From Phycisphaerae bacterium (GTDB lineage: Bacteria; Planctomycetota; Phycisphaerae; FEN-1346; JAACEH01), in NCBI GenBank assembly GCA_012729015.1, contig JAAYDY010000100.1:1-32643 (forward strand): 32,643 bases of DNA, written 5' to 3'. A program made the position numbers and the translations under genes. Numbering within the stretch: position 1 is the first letter of the stretch; each line of letters starts with the position of its first letter. Of this stretch, positions 23,775-32,057 are shown one piece after another. A model generated the notes under the pieces. It did not search any database, was not told where the DNA came from, and saw nothing but the letters and a program-made list of their open reading frames with translations.

Positions 23775-25208
23775 TCATCGCTTCTTTAGCTCGCGGGCCT
23801 TCGCCGCCACGGCCTTGTACCGGCTGCGGAAGCCCTCGTTCCACGACAGTTCCGTGTCGCTGCGAAGACGGTTGCGGCGGTCGATCTCCTTCTGCCGGTC
23901 GGCCTCGCTCATCGATGCATCGGCCGGTTTCGCCCAGACCTCGGCGCCCAGACGCAGCATCTCGTCCTCGCTCACCAGCGGCGCGGTCAACTCCGCCACC
24001 AGGCTCTCCGGTCGCCCCGCGGCAATGACCGCGTCCCAGGCCTCCGTCAGCAGCCGCTTGTTGGTCACCATCATCGCCTTCAGGTACGCCGGCAGGATTT
24101 CGATTCGCGCGTTTTCCTTCGCCTGGTCGTAGAACGCGTTGACCGGCGCGGCGAACGGGTCCTCGATACCGGCCGCCAGGTCGGTCCGGCGTTCGGCGTA
24201 GATCGCGCGCACGACGCACTTGCGGGCCAGCGTCTCGTCGCGCGGGCCGCCCTCGGCGCCCTGCTTCAGACACCAGAGCATCTGCCCCTGGCGACTCATC
24301 ACGAACCGCACGAACCGCTGCGCCGCGTCCATGTGCGGCGCGCCGCGGAGGATGCCGATCGGATCCGTGTTGGTCACGGTCAGCTTCTCCGGCAGGACGA
24401 ACCCGAGCTGCTCGCCGCCGGGACCGGCCAGTTGCCGCGCGGCCGTGAAGTCGATGCACGCCCCCAGGGCGATGAACCCCTGGCCGCAGTCCTTCGGCAC
24501 GTCGCTCGACGAGCGGCCGATGGTCCGGGCGTTGGCCCCCATGAGCATCAGCACGCGCATCCCCTGCTCGTAGCCGTAGGCCTGGAGGATAATGTCGTAC
24601 GCCTTGCGGACCGAGCCGCTCTGTGCGGCGTCCACCACACCGACGAGCCCGAAGAACTCCGGCCGCGCCATGTCCGACCACTGGCTCACCGCCGGCAATC
24701 CACGGTCGGCGATCATATTCGCATTGTAAATCAGCCCGAACGACGACACCGCGGCGCCGTACCAGCGAAACTCCGAATCGTACAGCGGCTCGCCGGCAAT
24801 CGTCGTCGGCAACTCGGCCAGCACGTCGTCGGGCAACCGGTACGGCTCCAGGAGCCCCAGTGCCGCCAGTTGCGAGTGAATCGCCCCGCCCCCGAACACC
24901 ACGTCCACGTCGCGGATGCCCGCGGCGTACTTGTCCTGCACCTGCCGCAACAGGTCGCTCGAACCGCCTGCGTCCGGCCATCGCACGTCCACGGTGCGGC
25001 CCGTGTCGGCCAGATACCGCTCGGCAAACGCGCGGCCGAACTCGTTGCGAATGGCCGGGCTGTGCGGCGAATAGATCACCAGCACGTCCGCAGTGCCGCC
25101 GGCTGCGCCGTCGTCGCCGCTGCCGCCGCTCCCTGCGTGGCCGCCGCAACCGGCCAGCGCCGCGCACAGGCCCGCGGCCAGCCCCAGAGCCTTCCAGACA
25201 GATACCAT
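23775..25208 (-). CDS. Extracellular solute-binding lipoprotein of the ABC importer
   Basis: The 477-residue protein carries a lipoprotein signal with lipobox LAG-Cys21, then a Gly/Ser-rich tether (22-38). The body starts ADVLVIYSPHSPAIRNEFGRAF, the usual family 1 (FbpA/SfuA-like) fold, with VDVVFGGGAIHSQLAALGLL and the C-lobe segment VSSFGLIYNANM. It is about 130 residues longer than FbpA; from about residue 330 it has an added region ending in a charged helical tail (EADRQKEIDRRNRLRSD...). The Tyr pair that binds iron in FbpA is not evident, so iron is unproven. GGAGGT lies within the ATPase gene end, and the ATG is 3 bases after that stop. Confidence 0.9.
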   Translation of the reverse strand: MVSVWKALGLAAGLCAALAGCGGHAGSGGSGDDGAAGGTADVLVIYSPHSPAIRNEFGRAFAERYLADTGRTVDVRWPDAGGSSDLLRQVQDKYAAGIRDVDVVFGGGAIHSQLAALGLLEPYRLPDDVLAELPTTIAGEPLYDSEFRWYGAAVSSFGLIYNANMIADRGLPAVSQWSDMARPEFFGLVGVVDAAQSGSVRKAYDIILQAYGYEQGMRVLMLMGANARTIGRSSSDVPKDCGQGFIALGACIDFTAARQLAGPGGEQLGFVLPEKLTVTNTDPIGILRGAPHMDAAQRFVRFVMSRQGQMLWCLKQGAEGGPRDETLARKCVVRAIYAERRTDLAAGIEDPFAAPVNAFYDQAKENARIEILPAYLKAMMVTNKRLLTEAWDAVIAAGRPESLVAELTAPLVSEDEMLRLGAEVWAKPADASMSEADRQKEIDRRNRLRSDTELSWNEGFRSRYKAVAAKARELKKR

Positions 25209-25211
25209 GCG

Positions 25212-26291
25212 TCACACCTCCACTGCAAACACCACGGCGTCTTCCGGGCGGAACGAGGCCCAGACCGCATCGCCGGGGCGAATCGCCCGCGCCGCCTGCG
25301 GCACGTGCAGCGCCTTGACCTCAGGCCCGCCGGTCACCGCGACAATCACCTGCTCCAACTCGCCCAGGAACGTCACCTCGGTCACCGTGGCCGCCATGGC
25401 ATTCGTCGGGCGAATCACGTTCGACGGCGCCACCGCCACCGCCTCGGGCCGCACGAGCACCTCGCACGCCTGGTCGGCCCCCACACCGCCGGCGTCGCGC
25501 ACCTTCAGCGACGCAAACGGGCAGACGATTTCGGCCGCCCCGCCCGCGGCGCCGGCCACGCGGCCCGGCAGCACATTCGTTTCGCCCAGGAACTCCGCCG
25601 CAAACCGCGACGCCGGACGCCGGTACATCTCGCGCGGCGGCCCCACCTGCTCCACGCGACCGTCGCGCATCAGCGCCACGCGGTCGGCCAGGCTCAGCGC
25701 CTCTTTCTGGTCGTGGGTGACGTAGAGAATGGTCAGTCCGGTCTCGCGGTGCACGCGGCGGATTTCGGTGCGCATCTCCAGCCGCAGCTTGGCGTCGAGG
25801 TTCGACAGCGGCTCGTCCAGAAGCAGGCACTCCGGCTCCACCGCCAGCGCCCGCGCCAGGGCCACACGCTGCTGCTGGCCGCCGGAGAGCTGGTTCGGCT
25901 TGCGTTCGGCCAGGTGCGCCATCTGCACCGTTTCCAGGGCCGCGCCCGCCCGCCGGCGACGCTCGCTGCGCCCCAGGCCGCGAATTTCCAGCCCGAACGC
26001 CACGTTCTCCAGCACCGTCATGTGCGGCCAGAGCGCGTAGTTCTGGAACACCATCGCCGTGTTGCGACGGTGCGGCGGCACGTCGGTGATGCGGCGGTCG
26101 CCCAGGAAGATGTCGCCCGAGTCGATCTCGGCCAGGCCGGCCACGGCCCGCAGCAGCGTGGTCTTGCCGCAGCCGCTCGGCCCGAGCAGGAAGAAGAGCT
26201 CGCCCGCCTCGGCCTCCAGCGATACGTGGTCCACGGCACACGTGCGACCGAACGTCTTGACCACATTGACTACGCGAATCGGCACGCTCAT
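25212..26291 (-). CDS. ABC transporter ATP-binding protein (FbpC/PotA class)
   Basis: The 359-residue ATPase has Walker A GPSGCGKTT (37-45), the Q-loop MVFQNYALWPHMTV, the signature LSGGQQQR, Walker B CLLLDEPLSNLD and the switch His in YVTHDQKEAL. The C-terminal third (about 240-359) is a TOBE-like regulatory domain with VLVRPEAVAV and ASFRPEDAVVF, as in the MalK/PotA/FbpC class. It starts the operon ATPase, binding protein, permease. The frame runs far upstream, but ATG 26289-26291 is the first that gives the family N-terminus; GGGAG is about 10 bases before. A weak promoter may lie near 26320-26345. Confidence 0.94.
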   Translation of the reverse strand: MSVPIRVVNVVKTFGRTCAVDHVSLEAEAGELFFLLGPSGCGKTTLLRAVAGLAEIDSGDIFLGDRRITDVPPHRRNTAMVFQNYALWPHMTVLENVAFGLEIRGLGRSERRRRAGAALETVQMAHLAERKPNQLSGGQQQRVALARALAVEPECLLLDEPLSNLDAKLRLEMRTEIRRVHRETGLTILYVTHDQKEALSLADRVALMRDGRVEQVGPPREMYRRPASRFAAEFLGETNVLPGRVAGAAGGAAEIVCPFASLKVRDAGGVGADQACEVLVRPEAVAVAPSNVIRPTNAMAATVTEVTFLGELEQVIVAVTGGPEVKALHVPQAARAIRPGDAVWASFRPEDAVVFAVEV

Positions 26292-26358
26292 GGCGGCGCA
26301 TCTCCCGGCACAGACTGTTGGCGCTTTGTGATACCCGCATGCGGGCCAAAATGCAATC

Positions 26359-26393
26359 GCCAAGGCTGCGAAAAGGCTGCGAAAATGCTTGGC
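26359..26393. promoter_or_regulatory. Candidate operator between divergent transcription units
   Basis: Arms GCCAAG (26359-26364) and CTTGGC (26388-26393) enclose a perfect tandem of AAGGCTGCGAA (26362-26372 and 26373-26383). The right arm overlaps the -35 of the enolase-type gene promoter. The site sits between that gene and the ABC operon. It is a plausible shared regulator site; no regulator gene is adjacent. Confidence 0.35.
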
Positions 26394-26417
26394 CTCCGCC
26401 CCCGACGAGGCTATGAT
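26389..26417 (+). promoter_or_regulatory. Sigma-70-like promoter for the enolase-superfamily gene
   Basis: TTGGCC (26389-26394, 4 of 6), a 17-base spacer and TATGAT (26412-26417, 5 of 6) precede the gene. Initiation near 26424 would leave a leader of about 117 bases to ATG 26541. Confidence 0.45.
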
Positions 26418-26540
26418 TCCTGCGGCCGCGAGAGCCCGCCGCGCACCCCGACATGCGTTCTCGACCACTGCCCAACGTGCTGCTGCCGCGCGGCCCGGCG
26501 CCGGACGCGCGGCACGGCTTCCGGCGGCCATGGCGACACC

Positions 26541-27716
26541 ATGAACCTGACACTGCCCGACAATCTGCCTCGCCCGACGGAGCTGCTGCTCTACCGGTAT
26601 CGGCTGCCCATGCGGCAGAAATTCGAGCACGCCACCGCCTCGCGCGACGTGAACGAGGGGCTTCTGGTCCGCCTGCGTCTGGCCGACGGCAGCGAAGGGC
26701 TTGGGGAGGGCCTTCCCCGGCCGTACGTCACCGGCGAAACCATCGGCTCGGCCGTGGACATCATCCGCCAGGAGTACGCCGCGCGGCTGGCCGGCCCGTC
26801 GCCGCTGGCCGCCGGGCCCGTCGAGGGCAGCGCCATGGGCGTCTGGCACAATGCCGCCTGGTGCGCCTGCGAACTGGCGTACCTGGACGCCTGCGCCCGC
26901 TCGGTCCGCCGGCCGCTGGCGGAGTTTCTCGGCCAGGCCCTGGGCCGGCCCGTCCAGCGGCACATCGTCCCGCGCGTCGCCGGCGTCATCGGCAGCAACG
27001 GGCCCGAGCACGTCGCCTCCCAGGTGTTTCGCATGCGACTGTTCGGCCTCCGCGATTTCAAACTCAAGATCGGTCTGGCCAATGACCGGGCCCTCCTCCG
27101 CGCCGCCTTTCGCCGCCTCAAGCCGCTCCTGGCCCGAGGCGCGGCCACGCTCCGCGTCGATGTCAACGGCGTCTGGTCGCTCGACCAGACCGTCAAGGCC
27201 TGCGCCTGGCTGAAGAACTTCAAGGTGGCCGCCCTGGAGCAACCCCTGCGCCGCGGCGACGAGGCCGACCTGCCCCTGCTGCGGCAACAGTCGCAGGTGC
27301 CCCTGATGCTCGACGAGTCGCTCATCGACCTGGCCGGCGCCCGGCGACTGGCCGCCGACGGAGCCGCCGACTACTGGAACATCCGCATCACCAAGAACGG
27401 AGGCCTCCTCCAGTCGCTCCAACTGGCCGACCTGGCCGCCGAGAACCACATCGGCCTCATGCTCGGTGCCCTGGTCGGCGAGAGCGGCATCCTCTCGGCC
27501 GCCGCCAGGGTCTTCCTGCAACTGGCGCCGCCGGTGCGGTTTCTCGAAAACTCTTACGGTTCGTTCCTGCTGAAGAGGGACCTCGTCCTCCAGCGGACGC
27601 GGTTCGGTTACGGCGGCCGGATTCGGCCCCTGGCGGGCAACGGCCTCGGCGTCGAGCTCAACGAATCGGCCCTGGCGGACCTGACCGAGGAAGTGGCGCG
27701 GATTCCCCTGACCTGA
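26541..27716 (+). CDS. Enolase-superfamily enzyme, muconate-lactonizing subgroup
   Basis: The 391-residue protein has the full catalytic set of the MLE subgroup. It comprises K-x-K at Lys174/Lys176 (FKLKIG), metal ligands Asp207 (RVDVNG), Glu233 (LEQPL) and Asp258 (MLDES), and Lys285 (ITKNGG) on the opposite face. Such enzymes abstract the proton next to a carboxylate; subgroup activities include racemisation, epimerisation, dehydration and o-succinylbenzoate synthesis. The DxD pair that binds the dipeptide in L-Ala-D/L-Glu epimerases is absent from the expected C-terminal strand (RFLENSYGSFL), so dipeptide epimerase is doubtful. ATG 26541 has no strong ribosome site. The acetyltransferase gene follows after 16 bases, implying an operon. 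Confidence 0.88.
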   Translation: MNLTLPDNLPRPTELLLYRYRLPMRQKFEHATASRDVNEGLLVRLRLADGSEGLGEGLPRPYVTGETIGSAVDIIRQEYAARLAGPSPLAAGPVEGSAMGVWHNAAWCACELAYLDACARSVRRPLAEFLGQALGRPVQRHIVPRVAGVIGSNGPEHVASQVFRMRLFGLRDFKLKIGLANDRALLRAAFRRLKPLLARGAATLRVDVNGVWSLDQTVKACAWLKNFKVAALEQPLRRGDEADLPLLRQQSQVPLMLDESLIDLAGARRLAADGAADYWNIRITKNGGLLQSLQLADLAAENHIGLMLGALVGESGILSAAARVFLQLAPPVRFLENSYGSFLLKRDLVLQRTRFGYGGRIRPLAGNGLGVELNESALADLTEEVARIPLT

Positions 27717-27732
27717 GCCTGCGGAGACCCCT

Positions 27733-28503
27733 ATGGACGTGACGCGAACCATAATCGCCGACGGGCTGCGGCAGTTGGGCGTGCGGCCCGGCGAGATTCT
27801 GCTGCTGCACAGTTCACTGAAGAGCCTCGGCCGCGTCGAGGGCGGCCCGCAGACGCTCATCGCAGCGATCCAGGACGTCCTCACGCCCGACGGCACCCTG
27901 GTCATGCCCACGCTCACCTGGGACACCGTCCACGCGAAGCAACCGCGGTTCGACGTCCGCACGTCGCCCAGCCGCGTCGGTCTGGTGACCGAGACGTTCC
28001 GGACCATGCCGGGCGTGCGGCGGTCGCTCCATCCCACGCATTCGCTGGCCGCCTGGGGACGCCTGCGCGACGAGTTGCTCGACGGACACGAGACCTGCAC
28101 CTCCGCCGGCCCGCTCGGGTCGCCCTACCACCGCATCGTCGAGCGCCGCGGGCGCATCCTCTTTCTGGGCTGCCGCCTGTCGTCGAATACCATGATGCAC
28201 TGCGTCGAGGAATGGGCCCCTGTGCCCGACAGCCTGACCGCCGACACCGAGCCCCTGGAGGTCGTGGACTACGACGGCCGCATCATCCCTTCGCCGCAGC
28301 ACCGCCACGCCGGCGCCCGGTCGCGGCACTATGCCAAGATGGCCCCGCTGTTCGAGGCCTGGGGATGCATGGTGAGCGGCCGTGTGGGCGAAGCCGACTG
28401 CCGACTGGTCGATAGCGCGATCATGGCGGAACGGACCCTGCGACTGCTGCGCGAGTGGGACCGCGACCTCTTCACGCACGACCGCCTGCCGCCAACGGCG
28501 TAG
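27733..28503 (+). CDS. AAC(3)/YokD-family N-acetyltransferase
   Basis: The 256-residue protein has the antibiotic acetyltransferase AAC(3) fold markers. They are LLLHSSLKSLGRVEGGPQT (24-42), DGTLVMPT, RFDVRTSPSRVGLVTETFR, and RSLHPTHSLAAWG with the conserved His pair. These enzymes use acetyl-CoA to acylate an amine. Chromosomal members in environmental bacteria (such as YokD-like proteins) mostly act on unknown substrates, so aminoglycoside resistance is not inferred. GGAG precedes ATG 27733 by 6 bases. It lies 16 bases after the enolase-superfamily gene, and its product may modify the same metabolite. Confidence 0.88.
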   Translation: MDVTRTIIADGLRQLGVRPGEILLLHSSLKSLGRVEGGPQTLIAAIQDVLTPDGTLVMPTLTWDTVHAKQPRFDVRTSPSRVGLVTETFRTMPGVRRSLHPTHSLAAWGRLRDELLDGHETCTSAGPLGSPYHRIVERRGRILFLGCRLSSNTMMHCVEEWAPVPDSLTADTEPLEVVDYDGRIIPSPQHRHAGARSRHYAKMAPLFEAWGCMVSGRVGEADCRLVDSAIMAERTLRLLREWDRDLFTHDRLPPTA

Positions 28504-28518
28504 GGTGGCTGGCGTAGG

Positions 28519-28609
28519 GTGGCTGCTTGACGCAGTTCCCGAGCACCGTCGAGGGGCAGCCACGCGGAAGGGCAAGGAGACTTGCCCATGCCTGACGGGG
28601 CAGGCATGG
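28519..28609. repeat. Dispersed repeat B, copy 2
   Basis: In the 317-base gene-free gap between convergent genes, GTGGCTGCTTGACGCAGT begins at 28519 and is closed by GCAGCCAC (28556-28563). A GGGCAAG-GAGA-CTTGCCC hairpin follows (28570-28587), then the 9-bp palindrome CCATGCCTG/CAGGCATGG (28586-28609). The arrangement equals 6436-6552 without its insert. Confidence 0.8.
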
Positions 28610-28643
28610 CACCCGGCCACGCGGGAGAAGATGCGCGTTCGCC

Positions 28644-28667
28644 CCATGCCTGACAGGGCGGGCATGG
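28644..28667. repeat. Repeat B hairpin, copy 3
   Basis: CCATGCCTG (28644-28652) and CGGGCATGG (28659-28667) form a nearly perfect hairpin, with one G-T pair, 57 bases after the equivalent hairpin of copy 2. A further perfect palindrome, GTGGGTCC-GGG-GGACCCAC, lies at 28748-28766. It is followed by CCTACCC, complementary to the GTAGGGTGG near 28515, so the whole gap may be one folded unit. Confidence 0.7.
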
Positions 28668-28820
28668 CACCCAGCGACCTCAACTCGGCGCCCTCGGTCG
28701 GCCTGCAAACGTCCCCATGTTCGGCGGATACACCCTGAGAGCCCCGCGTGGGTCCGGGGGACCCACCCTACCCACTCGCAGACGCCCCACGTTCGCCGGC
28801 CATCCCCACGCTCCGCCCGG

Positions 28821-29204
28821 CTACTCCAGCCGCCGCAGGCGCCAGAGATTTTTGCCTTCGTGGGGAATGCGTTCGAGGTGAAACAGGCCGCGCAGGCGGC
28901 GGCCGTCGAGGCGGAAGGCGGCTTCGTTGACGGCGTCCAGGGGCGCCTCGGGAAGGTCGGACCACTGGTAGGCGCCCTGATCGTAGATGGCCACGCGACC
29001 TCGGCCGCCGCCGATGTCGCCTTCGATCTCGAGGTACTCGATCCGATGGTCGAACAGTTGCTGCGCGACCATCGGCAGGTTCTCGACAATGTCCGGCGGC
29101 CGCGGCAGCGACCACGTGCGCAGCACGGGGCCGACTTCGAGCATCAGGTCCCAGTGCTCGTCGCCGTCGTCGAACACGTGATGCTGGACGACGAATCGCG
29201 CCAT
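28821..29204 (-). CDS. Stand-alone LigD-type 3'-phosphoesterase-like domain protein
   Basis: The 127-residue protein is a single domain matching the phosphoesterase (PE) module of bacterial DNA ligase D, which trims 3'-phosphate or 3'-ribonucleotide ends during end joining. Positions equivalent to the Pseudomonas LigD metal-site residues are present: His9 (H42), His17 and Asp19 in HWDLMLE (H48, D50), His53 (H84) and Tyr57 (Y88) in DHRIEYLEIEG. The position of Arg52 is Met21, so phosphate handling may be altered. There is no polymerase or ligase domain. ATG 29202-29204 overlaps the glycogen phosphorylase stop (TGATG), implying coupled translation. Why it rides with a glycogen gene is unclear. 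Confidence 0.82.
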   Translation of the reverse strand: MARFVVQHHVFDDGDEHWDLMLEVGPVLRTWSLPRPPDIVENLPMVAQQLFDHRIEYLEIEGDIGGGRGRVAIYDQGAYQWSDLPEAPLDAVNEAAFRLDGRRLRGLFHLERIPHEGKNLWRLRRLE

Positions 29205-31756
29205 CACTGAGCCCAGACGACCAGCCCGGTGTCCCACGAACAGAGCACGTCCTCGTGGTTGGCCAGAACGCGAACCATGAAGCCCTGCTGTCCGCTGTTG
29301 CGGAACTGGACGGTGCCGGAGAACGTCTGGCGCCCGTCCTGCATGTCGCCCTCGCTCTGGAGGAAGAGCACTTTGCTGCGAATGAGTTGTCCCTTGCCGT
29401 CGAGCGGCCCGTAGACCGCCTCGACGCGGACGTCGCCGGGCGTCAGCGCGCCCAGATGCACGCGGGCCCGCACGCTGAGGCTTTCACCGACGGCGATTTC
29501 GGCGCCGGCAGTCGTCTCGATCGATTCGATGCGGACGTTGTGCCACTGACCGCGCAGCCGGTTCAGCCAATCCACCACGCCCTTGGCCCGGCCGAGCTCG
29601 TCGGCCGCCAGACGCGTGTACTGTTCGTAGGCCGGGAAGTAGAACAGGCCGGCGTATTCCTGGACCATGCGGCTCGTGGAGAACACCGGTCCGGTGGTCT
29701 GCACGGCCGACTTCATCCGCCGCACCCACTCGCGCGGCACGCGGTCCGGGCCGCGGTCGTAGAACGTCGGGATGATCTCCTTTTCCAGCAGTTCGTAGAT
29801 GGCGTTGCTCTCCACCTCGTCCTGCTCGTCGCGGGTCGGGTAGGTTTCGCCGCTGCCGATGTTCCAGCCGTTGATCTTCTGGTAGCCCTCGACCCACCAT
29901 CCGTCGGGGATGCTGAGGTTCAGCGCGCCGTTGGCGGCGGCCTTCATGCCGCTGGTGCCGCTGGCTTCCATGGGGCGCAGCGGCGTGTTGAGCCAGATGT
30001 CGGCGCCCTGGAGCAGGTACCGCGCCACGTTCATGTCGTAGTCTTCGACGAACACGATGCGGTTGCGGAACTCCGACCGGCGGCACTGGTGAACGATCTC
30101 GCGGATCAGCTCCTTGCCGCCGCCGTCGCGCGGATGGGCCTTGCCGGCGAAGATGATCTGCATGGGCCGCTTCGAGTCGCTCAGCAACTGCGCCAGCCGC
30201 GCGGGGTTGCGGAACAGCAGCGTCCCGCGCTTGTACGTGGCGAACCGCCGCGCGAAGCAGATCGTGAGGATGCCCGGATCCAGCGTCTCGTCGGCGGCGG
30301 CGATCTCGCGGCTGCTCGCGCCGCGGCGCTCGCGCTGCTCGCGCAGCCGGCGGCGGGCGAACGCCACCAGACGCTCGCGGCGGCGCTCGTGAGCGCGCCA
30401 CAGTTCCGTGTCGGGAATGCTCGACACGCGGTTCCAGATGTCCATCCGGGCCGGGCTCAGAATCCACCGCGGGCCCAGGTACCGATCGTACAGGGTGGCC
30501 AGATCGTTCGAGATCCAGCTTCGCGTGTGAACGCCGTTGGTGATGCTCGTGATGGGCACCTCGGCCACGGGCACCTGCGGCCAGACGCGCTTCCACATGT
30601 CGCGCGACACCTCGCCGTGCAGCTTGCTGACGCCGTTGCGGTGCGTCGAGAGCTTCAGCGCCAGCACCGTCATGCAGAACGTCTCGCGCGGGTTGCCGGG
30701 GTCCTGCCGGCCCAGGGCGAGGAACCCGTCGCGCCCGATGCCGAGCTTGTGGTAGTAGTGCCCCATGTACTTGTCGATCAGCTCGAGGTCGAACACGTCG
30801 TTGCCCGCGGGCACGGGCGTGTGCGTTGTGAAGCAGCCCCCGGCCCGGACCACCTGCATAGCCACGTCGAAGGACACCTGCTTATCGACCATGATCTGGT
30901 GAACGCGCTCGATGCCGGCGAAAGCGGCGTGACCCTCGTTCATGTGAACGACGCTCGGCGATTTGCCCAGGGCGCGCAAGGCCCGGAAGCCCCCGATCCC
31001 CAGCACCATCTCCTGGCGAATGCGGTTCTCGCTGTCGCCGCCGTAGAGCTGCGCGGTGATCGACCGGTACTCCGGCGCGTTGTCGGGGTGGTTCGTGTCG
31101 AGCATGTAGAGCGGAATGCGGCCAACGTCGATCCGCCAGACGTTGCACTTGACCAGGGCGTTGGGAAGATCGACCTCGACGACCACCGGCGAACCGTCGG
31201 CCTGGGTCTCGCGGCGGACGGGCATGTTGTAGAAATCGTTCTCGGGGTAGAACTCCTGCTGCCACCCGTCGGCGTTCAGATACTGGCGGAAGTAGCCCTC
31301 GCGATAGAGCAGGCCCACGCCGACCAGCGGCAGGCCCAGGTCGCTGGCCGCCTTCATGTGGTCGCCCGACAGGACGCCCAGGCCGCCCGAGTAAATGGGC
31401 AGCCCCTCGGTCAGGCCGTACTCAGCCGAAAAATAGGCGAACGTCTGGCCTTCGACCTCGCGGTGGCTGAAGCGATGGCTGGAATCCATGTAGTCGCGGA
31501 ACCGCTGCCAGGCGCGGTCGAGCTGGGACAGGTAGCCCTCGTCCTCGGCCAGGGCCGAAAGGTTGTCCTGGCTCACCGAACCGAGCATGTGCACCGGGTT
31601 ATGGTAGGTGCGTTCCCACAGGTCGGGATCGAGGCGGCGGAAGAGTTGCCGCCCCTCGGGGTCCCAGCTCCACCAGATGTTGTAGGCCAACTCCTTCAGG
31701 CGCTCAAGCTGCGGGGGGAGTTTGGGTACCACGACCAGGCGTTTGACGATATTCAT
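29204..31756 (-). CDS. glgP: Alpha-glucan (glycogen) phosphorylase
   Basis: The 850-residue cytoplasmic enzyme releases glucose-1-phosphate from glycogen with inorganic phosphate. It is of the bacterial/archaeal GT35 branch with an N-terminal DUF3417 domain (PKLPPQLERLKELAYNIWWSW). It has the segment FAYFSAEYGLTEGLPIYSGGLGVLSGDH and the PLP lysine in EASGTSGMKAAANGALN. The last 110 residues are a beta-rich extension (RVEAVYGPLDGKGQL, GFMVRVLANHEDVL), also common in this branch. Two starts are possible; ATG 31754-31756 gives MNIVKRLVVVPKLPP, the family-like N-terminus, rather than the ATG at 31789. Its downstream partner is the LigD-PE-like gene. Confidence 0.95.
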   Translation of the reverse strand: MNIVKRLVVVPKLPPQLERLKELAYNIWWSWDPEGRQLFRRLDPDLWERTYHNPVHMLGSVSQDNLSALAEDEGYLSQLDRAWQRFRDYMDSSHRFSHREVEGQTFAYFSAEYGLTEGLPIYSGGLGVLSGDHMKAASDLGLPLVGVGLLYREGYFRQYLNADGWQQEFYPENDFYNMPVRRETQADGSPVVVEVDLPNALVKCNVWRIDVGRIPLYMLDTNHPDNAPEYRSITAQLYGGDSENRIRQEMVLGIGGFRALRALGKSPSVVHMNEGHAAFAGIERVHQIMVDKQVSFDVAMQVVRAGGCFTTHTPVPAGNDVFDLELIDKYMGHYYHKLGIGRDGFLALGRQDPGNPRETFCMTVLALKLSTHRNGVSKLHGEVSRDMWKRVWPQVPVAEVPITSITNGVHTRSWISNDLATLYDRYLGPRWILSPARMDIWNRVSSIPDTELWRAHERRRERLVAFARRRLREQRERRGASSREIAAADETLDPGILTICFARRFATYKRGTLLFRNPARLAQLLSDSKRPMQIIFAGKAHPRDGGGKELIREIVHQCRRSEFRNRIVFVEDYDMNVARYLLQGADIWLNTPLRPMEASGTSGMKAAANGALNLSIPDGWWVEGYQKINGWNIGSGETYPTRDEQDEVESNAIYELLEKEIIPTFYDRGPDRVPREWVRRMKSAVQTTGPVFSTSRMVQEYAGLFYFPAYEQYTRLAADELGRAKGVVDWLNRLRGQWHNVRIESIETTAGAEIAVGESLSVRARVHLGALTPGDVRVEAVYGPLDGKGQLIRSKVLFLQSEGDMQDGRQTFSGTVQFRNSGQQGFMVRVLANHEDVLCSWDTGLVVWAQ

Positions 31757-31916
31757 GCGTCCGTCCCGTTTGCGCAACAGTGTCCGCACGACTCGGCGTC
31801 CGCGGTCCGGCGATCCTTCGCCCGGTCATCCTGCGGTTCGTCGCGTCGTCTCGATTCCTGACCGTATGCCGAATACCGTCCGTGGTGGGTCGGTGAATGG
31901 AATCCCGTCACAGGTC

Positions 31917-31945
31917 ATTCTCCATTGGGTATCGTGTGCTGTCAA
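31917..31945 (-). promoter_or_regulatory. Sigma-70-like promoter for glgP
   Basis: On the minus strand a perfect TTGACA (31940-31945) is followed by 17 bases and GAGAAT (31917-31922, 4 of 6). Initiation near 31910 leaves a leader of about 150 bases. The 301 bases between glgP and yraN hold this and the opposing yraN promoter and no gene. Confidence 0.6.
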
Positions 31946-31973
31946 GCGTCGCCTTTAGTAAAACGGCTCGCCG

Positions 31974-32002
31974 TTGACGCAACGGGGGCGGCGGGCTATA
32001 AC
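31974..32002 (+). promoter_or_regulatory. Sigma-70-like promoter for yraN
   Basis: TTGACG (31974-31979, 5 of 6), a 17-base spacer and TATAAC (31997-32002, 5 of 6) form one of the best promoters in the window. Initiation near 32009 leaves a leader of about 49 bases to ATG 32058 and excludes the in-frame ATG at 31974. Confidence 0.7.
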
Positions 32003-32057
32003 GGAACGACGTTCGGGCGGGCGTTCGGCCTGCCCGGCGCAGGCACGAGGAGACACC

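Noticed and set aside
25212..28100. 962-residue minus frame as one long ABC protein
   Set aside because: Only the part from 26291 downward is a real ABC ATPase; the extension is antisense to the enolase-superfamily gene and reads through the intergenic promoters.
27733..28503. Aminoglycoside resistance gene
   Set aside because: Fold-level match only; it is in a chromosomal metabolic context, and many family members do not act on aminoglycosides.
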